Below are positions 49,498 to 57,848 of a stretch of DNA of 64,000 nt, piece by piece. The stretch lies in the NCBI RefSeq assembly GCF_030815415.1, contig NZ_JAUSWW010000001.1:1860001-1924000 (forward strand). The letters are read 5' to 3'. The notes below the pieces were generated by a model. It ran no database searches. It worked only from the letters and a program-made list of their open reading frames with translations, and was not told the origin of the DNA. The stretch's first letter is position 1. Each line of letters opens with the position of its first letter. Source of the stretch: Streptomyces canus (GTDB lineage Bacteria > Actinomycetota > Actinomycetes > Streptomycetales > Streptomycetaceae). The translations under genes were made by a program, and so were the position numbers.

Positions 49498-50337
49498 TCA
49501 CGGCCGCGTGAATTCCACCTCGGCACTGCCCCACGCCGTGACGTCCACCTCGTCGCCGACCGCCAGCTTGCCCTGCCGCAGCACGGAGAACTTCACGCCG
49601 AACACGGTGCCGACGGCGCCGCGGCGGTAGCCGGCCAGGGTGCGGATGGGTTCCGGGCCACCCTTGGCGCCGCGCTCCTGGTCGACCAGAGTGACGGCAC
49701 AGCGGACGGCGAGCTTCGCGTAGGCGAGCTTGGTGCCGCCGATCAGCATGCGGTGGGCGCGGTCCTCGGTGTGCGGGGTGTCCCAGCCGCCGATCACGAT
49801 GTTGGGGCGGAAGCGGTTCATCGACAGGGGTTCCCCGCCGCGCTCGGCGATCCTCTCGTTGAGCAGGTCGAGGCTGGAGCGCGAGAGCACGTGCAGCGCG
49901 CCGCTGTCCGCCCAGCCGGCGGTGCCCGGCGTTCTGCCGTCGGTCACCCGGTCGTGCTCCGGCGGTACCCGGACGAGCCGGCTCGGGACGCCGAGCACGT
50001 CGGTGAGCCACCGCGCCGCGGAGTCTCCCTGGTCGATGCCCCGGAACGGCTTCCCGAACAGTTCGACGGGCCGCCGCTCTCCGATGGTGTCGACGTCGAC
50101 GGCCACCTCGCCATGGTCCGGCGCGCGCAGCGTGAGCCGCTCGCCCGCGGCGTCGATGCCGGGCAGGATCAGCGCGAGCCGCGGGTCGCGCCGCTGGGTC
50201 CGGAACACCCCTTCGTCGCTCACGACCATGAAGGCGCGGTCGTGGGCGAGCCCGGCCGGCGTCACCATCGCCTCGCTCGCCGAGATCCCGGCGCATCCCT
50301 TCACCGGGTAGTACGACAACTCGACGACGTTCGCCAC
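49498..50337 (-). CDS. MOSC-domain protein
   Basis: A 279-aa protein with an N-terminal MOSC beta-barrel (LSYYPVKGCAG, LAHDRAFMVVSDEG) and a MOSC domain (MNRFRPNIVIGGWDTPHTED, GRTPGTAGWADSGALHVLS). Members bind molybdopterin and carry sulfur or reduce N-hydroxylated compounds (mARC-like); whether a cofactor Cys is present is unclear. GTG 50337 preceded by GGGGG is preferred; ATG 50355 would add six residues. Confidence 0.82.
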   Translation of the reverse strand: MANVVELSYYPVKGCAGISASEAMVTPAGLAHDRAFMVVSDEGVFRTQRRDPRLALILPGIDAAGERLTLRAPDHGEVAVDVDTIGERRPVELFGKPFRGIDQGDSAARWLTDVLGVPSRLVRVPPEHDRVTDGRTPGTAGWADSGALHVLSRSSLDLLNERIAERGGEPLSMNRFRPNIVIGGWDTPHTEDRAHRMLIGGTKLAYAKLAVRCAVTLVDQERGAKGGPEPIRTLAGYRRGAVGTVFGVKFSVLRQGKLAVGDEVDVTAWGSAEVEFTRP

Positions 50338-50361
50338 GTCCCCGCCCCCATCCACCGACCA

Positions 50362-50384
50362 GTACGTTCCCGAACGGAACGTAA
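50362..50384. promoter_or_regulatory. Inverted repeat in the MOSC/dehydrogenase divergent promoter
   Basis: ACGTTCC, 5-nt spacer CGAAC, GGAACGT, with extended partial symmetry (GTAC on the left, GTAAC on the right). It lies 25 nt upstream of the MOSC start and ~107 nt before the dehydrogenase start. A TetR gene follows the dehydrogenase and could be its reader. Confidence 0.5.
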
Positions 50385-50490
50385 CAGCCCCGGATCCGGA
50401 CCCGTCAACCGGTTTCCCCTCGCGTTGACAGCGCCCCGACCACCTCCCGATACTGACTCACCATTCAGTAATCGACCAGGAGAAGCCTTC

Positions 50491-51669
50491 ATGACCACCC
50501 CCCTGCTGTCGCTCACCTGGACCGACCATGTCACCGGCCGCCAGGGCTTCCTGGTCGTCGACCGGCTGGTGCGCGGCGTGTCCAGCGGCGGGCTGCGCAT
50601 GCGCGAGGGCTGCACCCTGGACGAGGTCACCGGACTGGCCCGCGGCATGACGATGAAGGAAGCGCTGCACTACGACCCCGAGGGCCGCTACATCCCCCTG
50701 GGCGGCGCGAAGGGCGGCATCGACTGCGATCCCCGGGACCCGGCGGCGTACGGCGTCCTCGTGCGTTTCCTGCGAGCGATGGGACCGTACGTCGAGAGTC
50801 TCTGGACCACCGGCGAGGACCTCGGCCTCACCCAGGACCTCGTGGACCGGGCGGCGACCGAGGCGGGGCTGGTCTCCTCGATCCAGGCCGTGTATCCGCT
50901 GCTCGACGACGAGACGGCGGCCCGGCGACGGCTCGCGGAGGCGTTCGCGGTCGAGGTGGACGGCATCGGGCTCGACGAACTGGCGGGCGGCTGCGGGGTC
51001 GCAGAGTCGGTGCTCGCCGCCCTGGACCGGGCCGGGGTGCCGTACGCGGGGACGCGGGTCGCGGTGCAGGGGCTCGGCACGATGGGCGGAGCCACGGCAC
51101 GGTTCCTTTCGCGCGCGGGGCTCCGCGTCGTGGCCGTCGCCGACATCAAGGGCACGGTCGCCAACCCCGCCGGCCTCGACGTGGAGGCGCTGCTCGCCGC
51201 GCGGGACGCCTACGGCACCGTGGACCGTGCCGTGCTGCGCCCCGGTGACCGTGAACTGCCGGGCGACGCCTGGCTGTCCGCCGACGCGGAGGTGCTGGTG
51301 CCCGCGGCGGTGTCCTACGCGATCGACGCCTCGAACCAGGGCCGGATCACCGCCCGCTGGATCGTGGAGGCCGCGAACATGCCCGTCCTGCCCGCGGCGG
51401 AGGCGCTGCTGGCCGCGCGGGGCGTCACCGTGCTGCCCGACGTCGTCGTGAACTCCGCGACGAACGCCTGGTGGTGGTGGACCCTGTTCGGCGACATCGG
51501 CGCCGACGCGGAGGAGGCGTTCGCGCACACCCGCCGCGCCATGCGGGCGCTCGTCGAGCTGATGCTGGCCCGCGCGGAGGCCGACGGGTCGTCACCGCGC
51601 GCCGCCGCACACGCGATCGTCGCGGACCGGCTGCCGGTGATCGCGGAACGGTTCGGGTGGTACCGGTGA
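50491..51669 (+). CDS. Glu/Leu/Phe/Val-type amino-acid dehydrogenase
   Basis: A 392-aa NAD(P)-dependent dehydrogenase for oxidative deamination of an aliphatic or aromatic amino acid. Substrate-lysine region RGMTMKEALHYD and PLGGAKGGIDCDP, catalytic Asp in LWTTGEDLGL, nucleotide fold VAVQGLGTMGGATARFLSRA, and NSATNAWWWWTLFGDI. Valine or leucine dehydrogenase is most likely by relatedness; residue-level specificity cannot be read. ATG 50491 follows AGGAGA. The TetR gene 47 nt downstream probably regulates it. Confidence 0.85.
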   Translation: MTTPLLSLTWTDHVTGRQGFLVVDRLVRGVSSGGLRMREGCTLDEVTGLARGMTMKEALHYDPEGRYIPLGGAKGGIDCDPRDPAAYGVLVRFLRAMGPYVESLWTTGEDLGLTQDLVDRAATEAGLVSSIQAVYPLLDDETAARRRLAEAFAVEVDGIGLDELAGGCGVAESVLAALDRAGVPYAGTRVAVQGLGTMGGATARFLSRAGLRVVAVADIKGTVANPAGLDVEALLAARDAYGTVDRAVLRPGDRELPGDAWLSADAEVLVPAAVSYAIDASNQGRITARWIVEAANMPVLPAAEALLAARGVTVLPDVVVNSATNAWWWWTLFGDIGADAEEAFAHTRRAMRALVELMLARAEADGSSPRAAAHAIVADRLPVIAERFGWYR

Positions 51670-51716
51670 CAGCGGTCCCTCGGCCGCCCGGGGGACACGC
51701 TGGATAGGGTGGCCGC

Positions 51717-52337
51717 GTGGCGAGAGTGCGGTTGAGTGTGGCCGAGCGGCGCGAGGAGCTGCTGCGGGCCGCCGTCGAGCAGATCGAGGCGCGGGGCGTG
51801 GCGGCGGTCAGGATCGCCGACGTGGCCTCGGCGCTCGGGGTCAGCAACGCGCTGGTGCTCTACCACTTCTCGACGAAGGAGAAGCTGGTCGCCGCCGCGT
51901 TCCGGCATGCCGCGGAGGACGACCTCGCACAGCTGCGCAAGCTGCTCGGCCGCCGCACGACCGCGCTGCGCCGCCTGCGGTCCGCCGTGCGCTGGTACGC
52001 CCCGACCGGCCAGGCCAAGGGCTGGCGGCTGTGGATCGAGGGCTGGGCGGCGGCGCTGCGCGAGCCCGCGCTGCAGGAGGTCACCCGGGACCTCGACCGG
52101 CGGTGGAAGGCGGCGATCGCCGAGGTCGTCCGGGAGGGCATGACCGCGGGCGAGTTCAACTGCCCCGACCCGGACGGCACGGCCCTGCGCCTCACCGCCC
52201 TGCTCGACGGTCTCGCCGTACAGCTGACGTCCTATCCGGGAGCCGTGTCCCGGTCCCGCGCCCAGGAGTGGGTGGACGAGGCCCTGGCCCGGGAACTCGG
52301 CCTGGGGGCCGGGACGTTGAGCGCACAGGAGCGCTGA
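51717..52337 (+). CDS. TetR/AcrR-family regulator (BetI-like C-terminus)
   Basis: A 206-aa TetR-family protein: ERREELLRAAVEQIEARGVA, IADVASALGVSNALVLYHF. The C-terminal domain resembles the BetI-type TetR_C. GTG 51717 is preceded by TAGGGTGG. It is co-directional with the dehydrogenase and a candidate ligand of palindrome 50362-50384. Confidence 0.87.
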   Translation: MARVRLSVAERREELLRAAVEQIEARGVAAVRIADVASALGVSNALVLYHFSTKEKLVAAAFRHAAEDDLAQLRKLLGRRTTALRRLRSAVRWYAPTGQAKGWRLWIEGWAAALREPALQEVTRDLDRRWKAAIAEVVREGMTAGEFNCPDPDGTALRLTALLDGLAVQLTSYPGAVSRSRAQEWVDEALARELGLGAGTLSAQER

Positions 52338-52410
52338 GGGGCCGCACCGGCCCCGCACGTGGAGCCCCTCAGATCCTGATCCGACCTCGTCCGCAGAGAG
52401 GGCCCCGCCC

Positions 52411-52824
52411 GTGGTCTTACCGACTGCCTCACCTCCCCTGCCCGGCACGACGAAGGTGCTGTCCGTCGGACTGCACCCGCGGGTGCTCGACTACAGCCGG
52501 ATGCCCGAGGGTGTCGACGAGGTGGCCTTCACCGCCCGCATCGAGGCGGCGCACACGGCGCTGCGCGAGGCGGGGTTCGATGTGGTCCCCTGTCTGATCG
52601 ACACCGATCCGAACCGCTCCGAGGCGGCCGTCCGGGAACAGCTGCGAGCGGATGCGTTCGGCTTGGCGATGATCGGGGGCGGCGTACGGATGGCGCCGGA
52701 GCACACCGTGCTGTTCGAACGGCTGGTCAACGTGCTCACCGAGGAGGCGCCCGGGATCCGGTTGTGCTTCAACTCGTCGCCGGAGAACACGGTCGAGGCG
52801 CTGCGGCGCTGGATCCGGGCGTAG
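52411..52824 (+). CDS. Conserved hypothetical protein with a TTA codon
   Basis: A 137-aa soluble protein without a recognised family. It shows alternating strands and helices: TTKVLSVGLHPRVLDYSRMP, FDVVPCLIDTD, FGLAMIGGGVRMAPEHTVLF, RLCFNSSPENTVEALRRWI, giving a Rossmann- or toprim-like flavour. GTG 52411 has GAGAGGG about 9 nt upstream. Codon 3 is TTA (52417-52419), a rare leucine codon in Streptomyces read by the bldA tRNA, so translation may be developmentally limited. A GTG at 52456 would avoid it but has no ribosome site. Confidence 0.7.
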   Translation: MVLPTASPPLPGTTKVLSVGLHPRVLDYSRMPEGVDEVAFTARIEAAHTALREAGFDVVPCLIDTDPNRSEAAVREQLRADAFGLAMIGGGVRMAPEHTVLFERLVNVLTEEAPGIRLCFNSSPENTVEALRRWIRA

Positions 52825-52835
52825 CCGCCCCGGGC

Positions 52836-52853
52836 CCGTCCGCACCCGGACGG
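52836..52853. terminator. Bidirectional terminator between convergent genes
   Basis: CCGTCCG / CGGACGG with a 4-nt loop, between the stop at 52824 and the stop of the SIMPL gene at 52858. Confidence 0.65.
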
Positions 52854-52857
52854 TTCG

Positions 52858-53613
52858 TCAGCCCAGTGCGTACACCGCCGTGACCCAGGCCGTCGCCCTG
52901 ATCTCCCCCGGTGCGAGGGGTGCCACGCCGATGCCCGCGCCCGGCACGTCCCCGGAGACCGGTGGCATCGGGAGGACGTACCCGGTGCCGCCCTCGCTGA
53001 GCGAGACGAGGCGGCCGAGGCGGTGGCCGCCGAGCCTGGCGTACTGCGCGGTCTTGGCGTGGGCGTCCCGGTACGCGGCCTTGCGGGCGCGGGCCTGGAG
53101 CGGGCGGCGGTCGTCGAGATCGAAGACGACGGAGCTGATGCGGCCCGCGTCGCCCGTGGCCTCGGTGACGGCCGTGCTCAGGGCGCCGGTGGTCGCCACC
53201 TCGCGCACCTTGATCGAGAAGGACTGCGCCGCCCGGTAGTCCTTCGGCGTCGACTCGCCGTCCTGGTAGTCGTACACGGGGCTGAGGGAGACGTTCTCGG
53301 TACGGATGTCCCGGGCGGCGATCCCCTGGGCACGCACCGCCTTCAGCAGTGCGGCGGCCGCCTGGTTCCGCGCGTTCAGCGCGGCCCGGGCGGTCTTGGC
53401 GGTGGCCTCCACCCCGGCGCCGACCACGGCGATGTCGGGCTCGGCGACGGCGCTGCCCTCGCCGGTCACGGTGACGGTGGCGGGCGCCGACGTGACACGG
53501 GCCGCGGGGACGGCAAGGCTCGCGGCGGCGGCCCCGGATGCGGCGACGGCGGGCACGCCCAGGGCCAGGAGGATGACGGCGACCGCCGTGCCGGTCGTAC
53601 GGGGAACGGGCAT
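52858..53613 (-). CDS. Exported SIMPL-domain (DUF541) protein
   Basis: A 251-aa secreted or surface protein. A signal (TGTAVAVILLALGVPAVAAS) precedes the SIMPL domain: ATVTVTGEGSAVAEPDIAVV, DIRTENVSLSPVYDYQDGES, YRAAQSFSIKVREVATTG. Members form ring-like oligomers of unclear function. ATG 53613 was chosen because the signal begins there and GAAGGA lies upstream. Confidence 0.85.
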   Translation of the reverse strand: MPVPRTTGTAVAVILLALGVPAVAASGAAAASLAVPAARVTSAPATVTVTGEGSAVAEPDIAVVGAGVEATAKTARAALNARNQAAAALLKAVRAQGIAARDIRTENVSLSPVYDYQDGESTPKDYRAAQSFSIKVREVATTGALSTAVTEATGDAGRISSVVFDLDDRRPLQARARKAAYRDAHAKTAQYARLGGHRLGRLVSLSEGGTGYVLPMPPVSGDVPGAGIGVAPLAPGEIRATAWVTAVYALG

Positions 53614-53745
53614 GCGCGTCCGGTCCTTCCGGGGGCCGGGTGACGGTGTGCCGTCATCCCAGCACCGGCCCCGGGACCGGACCGCGCACCACTCCCGCGC
53701 GGTCACCTCACTGGTCGAGCCGCCACCGCGCGGCCCGTACCGCCG

Positions 53746-54573
53746 TCACGCCACCGAGGCGATCCGCATCTTGATGTCGTCCGGCGACAGCGCGCCCTTG
53801 GCCGTCACATGGTCGCCCGAGGACTCGCCGCGCAACCGCCGCCCGATCCACGGCACCAGGTACTCGCGCGCCCAGTGCACATCGTCGCGCCGCACGTCGA
53901 GCGTGCCGCGCGGCGGCAGCGGAGGCCACGGCTGGTCGGGGTCGGCCGGGACCTCCAGGCCGAGCACCTGACCGGCGCGCAGCGCCACGCGCGTGTGCCC
54001 GTCGGCGGAGAGATGGAGCCGGTCGCCGTCCCAGGCCCTGCGGTCCTGGATGGTCTTCAGGGACCACAGGTCGAGGACGGGACAGCCGTAGCGGTCGGCG
54101 ACCGCCCGCACATGTCCGTTGTACGTGGCGATCTTGCCGCGCAGGTGCTTGAGCACGGGCACGTCACGGGTGTCGAAGCCGGTCGTCACGATCACGGTCC
54201 CGCACGCCTCGGAGAGCCGGGCGATGGCCCGCTCGAAGCGCTCGGCGACCTCGTCGGGGTCGGTCCCTGGTCGGAGGATGTCGTTGCCGCCGGCGCAGAA
54301 GGAGACCAGGTCCGGTCCGAGTTCCACGGCCTTGGGAAGCTGGTCCTCCACGATCTGGTCGAGCAGCTTCCCGCGAACGGCGAGGTTGGTGTACATGAAG
54401 GCGCCCTCGGGCCGCCGGTCCGCGAGAAGTACCGCGAACCGGTCGGCCCAGCCGACGAACGCCCCGTCGGGGCCGGGGTCGCCGACGCCCTCGGTGAAGC
54501 TGTCCCCCACCGCAACGTACGACCCGATCACTCTTCTGCTGTCACTCTTCGAATCGTCTGCCACACCCGGCAT
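53746..54573 (-). CDS. SGNH/GDSL-family hydrolase, intracellular
   Basis: A 275-aa SGNH hydrolase: block I VAVGDSFTEGVGDP with the catalytic Ser, Gly in NLAVRGKLLDQ, Asn in FCAGGNDILRPG, and the Asp/His pair in DRLHLSADGHTR. No signal peptide is present, unlike secreted members. ATG 54573 follows GAAGGTG. The natural ester is unknown. Confidence 0.87.
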   Translation of the reverse strand: MPGVADDSKSDSRRVIGSYVAVGDSFTEGVGDPGPDGAFVGWADRFAVLLADRRPEGAFMYTNLAVRGKLLDQIVEDQLPKAVELGPDLVSFCAGGNDILRPGTDPDEVAERFERAIARLSEACGTVIVTTGFDTRDVPVLKHLRGKIATYNGHVRAVADRYGCPVLDLWSLKTIQDRRAWDGDRLHLSADGHTRVALRAGQVLGLEVPADPDQPWPPLPPRGTLDVRRDDVHWAREYLVPWIGRRLRGESSGDHVTAKGALSPDDIKMRIASVA

Positions 54574-54675
54574 GATTCACCTTCGAATGTGACCTACGCG
54601 ACCGTAAGGAAAGGTTGACGGGCGGTGAGATAAGCCACTCCTAAAGTGTTGGCCAAGCCCGGAATACCTCTCCGA

Positions 54676-55398
54676 TCAGCGATGTTGAGGGCTCAGCTGC
54701 CACACTCTGAAGTGGTTCAGACGGAAGTGGCTCCACGTCGTCCGGAAGGCGAAGTGCCCGCTCGTGTACGGCTCCGGGTCGGTGTAGTCGAAGACGAGGC
54801 GCCCGTTGTTCCACCACCGCTGGGTGGAGCCGTCGGAGACGATCCGGACCCGGTGGGGCGCGTTCGCCACGAGCAGCGGCTCCGTGTAGTCGTAGATCAG
54901 CGGACGGACGCCGGCCTCACCGACGTAGCGCCGCAGCCGGGTCGTGGTGTTGGTGTTGGCGCCGTAGCCGACGTAGTACGTCTTGAGGTAGTCGTACTCG
55001 GCCAGCGCCCCGCCCCGCCGGGTGGCGAAGAGGTCCTCGGGGGAACGGACGTCGACCGCGTTCCAGAAGTTGTTGAGGTCGGAGACCCGGTCGTTGACGC
55101 CGCCCTCGGACACGGGCGTGGCCGTGTACTCGATGACGTAGGGGCCTTCGAGCCGCTTCTTGAACCAGATCGTCGCACCGGCCGGTACCTCGACGTCCAG
55201 GGTGCCGCGGGAGGTGGTGACGGTGCCGCCCTTCTCCAGCTCCACGGCCCACTGACCGAGGCCGTGGCGGAAGTCGTCGTGGGCGATGAGACGGCCGCGC
55301 CGGTGCGAGGAGTGGGCACTGGCGGTCGTGGCGGGGGCGAGGGCGGCCAGGGCGGCCCCTGCCGCGAGGGTGGTGAAGGCTCTACGCGTGGTCGTCAC
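54676..55398 (-). CDS. Exported jelly-roll (DUF6250-like) protein of the pectin operon
   Basis: A 240-aa protein with a twin-arginine signal (TTTRRAFTTLAAGAALAALA). The mature part looks like a concanavalin-type beta-sandwich (LIAHDDFRHGLGQWAVELEK, VIEYTATPVSEGG, FWNAVDVRSPEDLF, TWSHFRLNHFRVWQ), a form often seen in polysaccharide lyases and binding domains. GTG 55398 follows AAGGAG and overlaps the preceding lyase by 17 nt. It is the last gene of the operon. The DUF6250 assignment is from memory of the family pattern. Confidence 0.72.
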   Translation of the reverse strand: MTTTRRAFTTLAAGAALAALAPATTASAHSSHRRGRLIAHDDFRHGLGQWAVELEKGGTVTTSRGTLDVEVPAGATIWFKKRLEGPYVIEYTATPVSEGGVNDRVSDLNNFWNAVDVRSPEDLFATRRGGALAEYDYLKTYYVGYGANTNTTTRLRRYVGEAGVRPLIYDYTEPLLVANAPHRVRIVSDGSTQRWWNNGRLVFDYTDPEPYTSGHFAFRTTWSHFRLNHFRVWQLSPQHR

Positions 55399-57280
55399 TG
55401 CGGACGGCTCCTTCCGGGAGGGTGATCGAGGGCTTCGGCACCCGGCGGGTCTCGGTGCCGAGGTAGTAGTCGGTGTACGTCGACTGCAGATAGCCGCGCA
55501 CGGTCCAGCCGAGGCGGTACTCGGCGTTCTGCGCGAGGGTGTAGAGGCGTGTCCTCGTCGGCTCGGTGGTGGTGTAGAGCCGCAGCGCGGTGTGGTCGGC
55601 AGTCTCGGCGAGGATCTCCTCGCGCCAGTCGCCCACGATGTCGCCGTAGAACGGGGTGGCGTTGCGGGCGCCGGAGACGACACCGGACGGCTCGAAGATC
55701 TTCGAGGTGGTCTCGGACGCCGGGTCCCACTTCTCCACGTGGGTGAAGTCGAGGTTCTCCGAGGCCTTGTCGCCGTCCCACCAGATGCGGAAGTTGACGC
55801 TGGGCGTGGTCGTGGAGATTTTGCCGTCCTGGACGTTGCGGACGCCGGCGCCGGGGGCGGTGACGTCGGCGGTGGAGGTCCAGTACTCGTAGCCCGGGTG
55901 GTCCGGGTCGATGTCGCCGGTGCTGCCGCGGCCGACGTCGATGTCGGTGTCGTTGACCCAGTCCGCCGGGTGCTGTCCGGTGACCAGTCGCTCGCCGGTG
56001 TCGGCGTCGTAGTAGTACCAGGGGAAGGTCGGGATCACGCCCGACTCGGCCTGCTGGATGGCGAATCCCTCCAGGCCGGGGCGGTCGGGGTCGAGGTCGG
56101 CGATGTGGAAGCGGTCGCCGTGCCCGGCGCCGTCGACGACGTACCGGAGCGTGCCGTCGCTGTTGACGACGTAGTTGCCGTCGGCGATCTCGTCCTTGCC
56201 GTCGAGGTCGACGTCGACGGTGCGGATCTGGTGGAAGCTGGTCGCGCCGCTGGTGGAGGGGACGACGTACTTCCAACGCGGTGTCAGGCCGGCGCCGTTG
56301 AGGTCCCAGGTCTGGAAGAGGATCCGGAAGGAACCGCGCTTGGCTCCGACGCGGGTGACCAACTTGGTGACCAGGCTGGGGTGTTCGCCGTCGAGGTAGG
56401 CGATGCCGAAGTGGCCGCCGGAGGGTCCGTCGGCGACGAAGTCGTCGGGGACGGGCTGTCGGGTGCGCTCGGTGCCGGTCAGGCCGTCGATCACGGAGAC
56501 GAACTGGTTCGCGGGCGAGGCCGCGGTGACCTTGGAGCCGTCCGCGAAGGTGGTGCCGTCGGCCGTGTGCACGAGCACCTCGGCCTTGCCGTCACTGTCC
56601 AGGTCGAACACCGTGACGTTGTCGTCGTTGCGGTAGCCACCGATCGCCGTGGAGCCGCTGATCGCCGCGGGCGCCGGGTCGTTGGCGCCGTTCCCGCCGG
56701 CCTGGGTGTACGAGCCGGGCCCCTGGTCGACGCGCCACAGCCGCTGGCCGGTCAGCGTGTACGCCTCCAGCAGATCGGGCTTGTCGCGGGTCCCGGAGAG
56801 CCGGCTGACGACGATCTCGTACAGCCCGTCGCCGTCGAGGTCGCCGGGCCAGGCATGCTGCACGGTGTAGCCGTCGGCGGTCGCGAGCGGGATCTCGGCG
56901 TAGCCCTGCGCGAAGTCGAGCGCGGCCGAACTCCGCTTCTGCTCATGCCCGTTGACGACGGCTCGCACGGCGTAAGCACCCTTGCCGGGAGTGTTGTCCT
57001 GGTACGTCGTGGACTTGGTGACCGGCGTGCGGTTCAGCCGCCGTCCGTTCTTGTACACGTTGAAGGCGATGGCGTTGCCGTGGCGCGCGTACTCGGTGCC
57101 GAGCAGGCGCCAGCTGAGGAAGGCGCCCTTTCCGGAGGGTACGGCGACCAGTCCGCGGTCGAGGTTCTCGACGACCCGGCGCGGGGCTTCCGCAGCGTGT
57201 CCGGCGGGTGCGGAGAACAACCCGGCCAGCAGGGCCGCCGAGGCGACGGCGACGGTTCTCCGGCGGTACGGGCGGTGCAC
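55382..57280 (-). CDS. Secreted rhamnogalacturonan lyase, polysaccharide lyase family 11
   Basis: A 632-aa lyase cutting the rhamnogalacturonan I backbone by beta-elimination. After a Sec-type signal (RTVAVASAALLAGLFSAPAG), the family 11 beta-propeller shows Asp-rich calcium loops: AWPGDLDGDGLYEIVVSR, VFDLDSDGKAEVLVHTADG, TVDVDLDGKDEIADG, and GDIVGDWREEILAE near the end. GTG 57280 follows AAAGGAG. It is preceded in the operon by the broken esterase and the exo-lyase-like gene. Confidence 0.92.
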   Translation of the reverse strand: MHRPYRRRTVAVASAALLAGLFSAPAGHAAEAPRRVVENLDRGLVAVPSGKGAFLSWRLLGTEYARHGNAIAFNVYKNGRRLNRTPVTKSTTYQDNTPGKGAYAVRAVVNGHEQKRSSAALDFAQGYAEIPLATADGYTVQHAWPGDLDGDGLYEIVVSRLSGTRDKPDLLEAYTLTGQRLWRVDQGPGSYTQAGGNGANDPAPAAISGSTAIGGYRNDDNVTVFDLDSDGKAEVLVHTADGTTFADGSKVTAASPANQFVSVIDGLTGTERTRQPVPDDFVADGPSGGHFGIAYLDGEHPSLVTKLVTRVGAKRGSFRILFQTWDLNGAGLTPRWKYVVPSTSGATSFHQIRTVDVDLDGKDEIADGNYVVNSDGTLRYVVDGAGHGDRFHIADLDPDRPGLEGFAIQQAESGVIPTFPWYYYDADTGERLVTGQHPADWVNDTDIDVGRGSTGDIDPDHPGYEYWTSTADVTAPGAGVRNVQDGKISTTTPSVNFRIWWDGDKASENLDFTHVEKWDPASETTSKIFEPSGVVSGARNATPFYGDIVGDWREEILAETADHTALRLYTTTEPTRTRLYTLAQNAEYRLGWTVRGYLQSTYTDYYLGTETRRVPKPSITLPEGAVRSDDHA

Positions 57281-57848
57281 TAGTGCTCCTTTGCAAGAAG
57301 GGCGATCAGTCGGTCGGCCGCCTTGCGATGGCCCTGGGAGCTCGGGTGGACGGTCCCGTTGAAGTCCCCGTCCGTCAGGGAGAGCCAGTCGGTCGTGTCG
57401 ACGAACTCGGTCCGGGTGTCGGCGAGTTCGGCGACGGCGGCGGCGATGTCCTCGGCGTGTGCGCCGTTGAACGGCCGCAGCGCGAGGATGCGCGCATGCG
57501 GTGCCGCGGCCCGCAGCGTGGCGAGGTAGGCGCGATAGGCGGCACGGAACTCGTCCGGTCGACGGCGTACCACCGCTTCGGGCCGCCGTCGACCGATACG
57601 TAGATCTGCGCGGGCACGGTGATCGACGAGACGTCGAAGAGGGCGTGGACGCTGTCACCGGTGAAGCGGAAACGCAGCCGCGCACCGGAGTTGACGGTGG
57701 TCGCCGCCTCGGCGGTGCGGCCCCAGTGGCCCTCGTAGGCCAGGCGCCGGTCGTCGGGGCGCACGACATCGCCGGTGGCCGCCACGGGCCGCACCGCCCC
57801 CATGACCAGCCCCGCGGCCACCGCCGCGATCAAGCAGGTACGTCTCAT
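57280..57848 (-). pseudogene. Internally deleted SGNH carbohydrate esterase
   Basis: ATG 57848 opens a signal (MRRTCLIAAVAAGLVMGAV) and the N-terminal beta-sandwich of a carbohydrate esterase (YEGHWGRTAEAATTVNSGAR, SVDGGPKRWYAVD). The frame then changes near 57565 and jumps directly to the C-terminal end of an SGNH domain (FRAAYRAYLATLRAAAP ... FNGTVHPSSQGHRKAADRL). The block carrying the catalytic Ser (GDS) and the Gly/Asn blocks is gone, so the acid-His end survives without a nucleophile. The start overlaps the upstream stop (ATGA). Confidence 0.8.
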
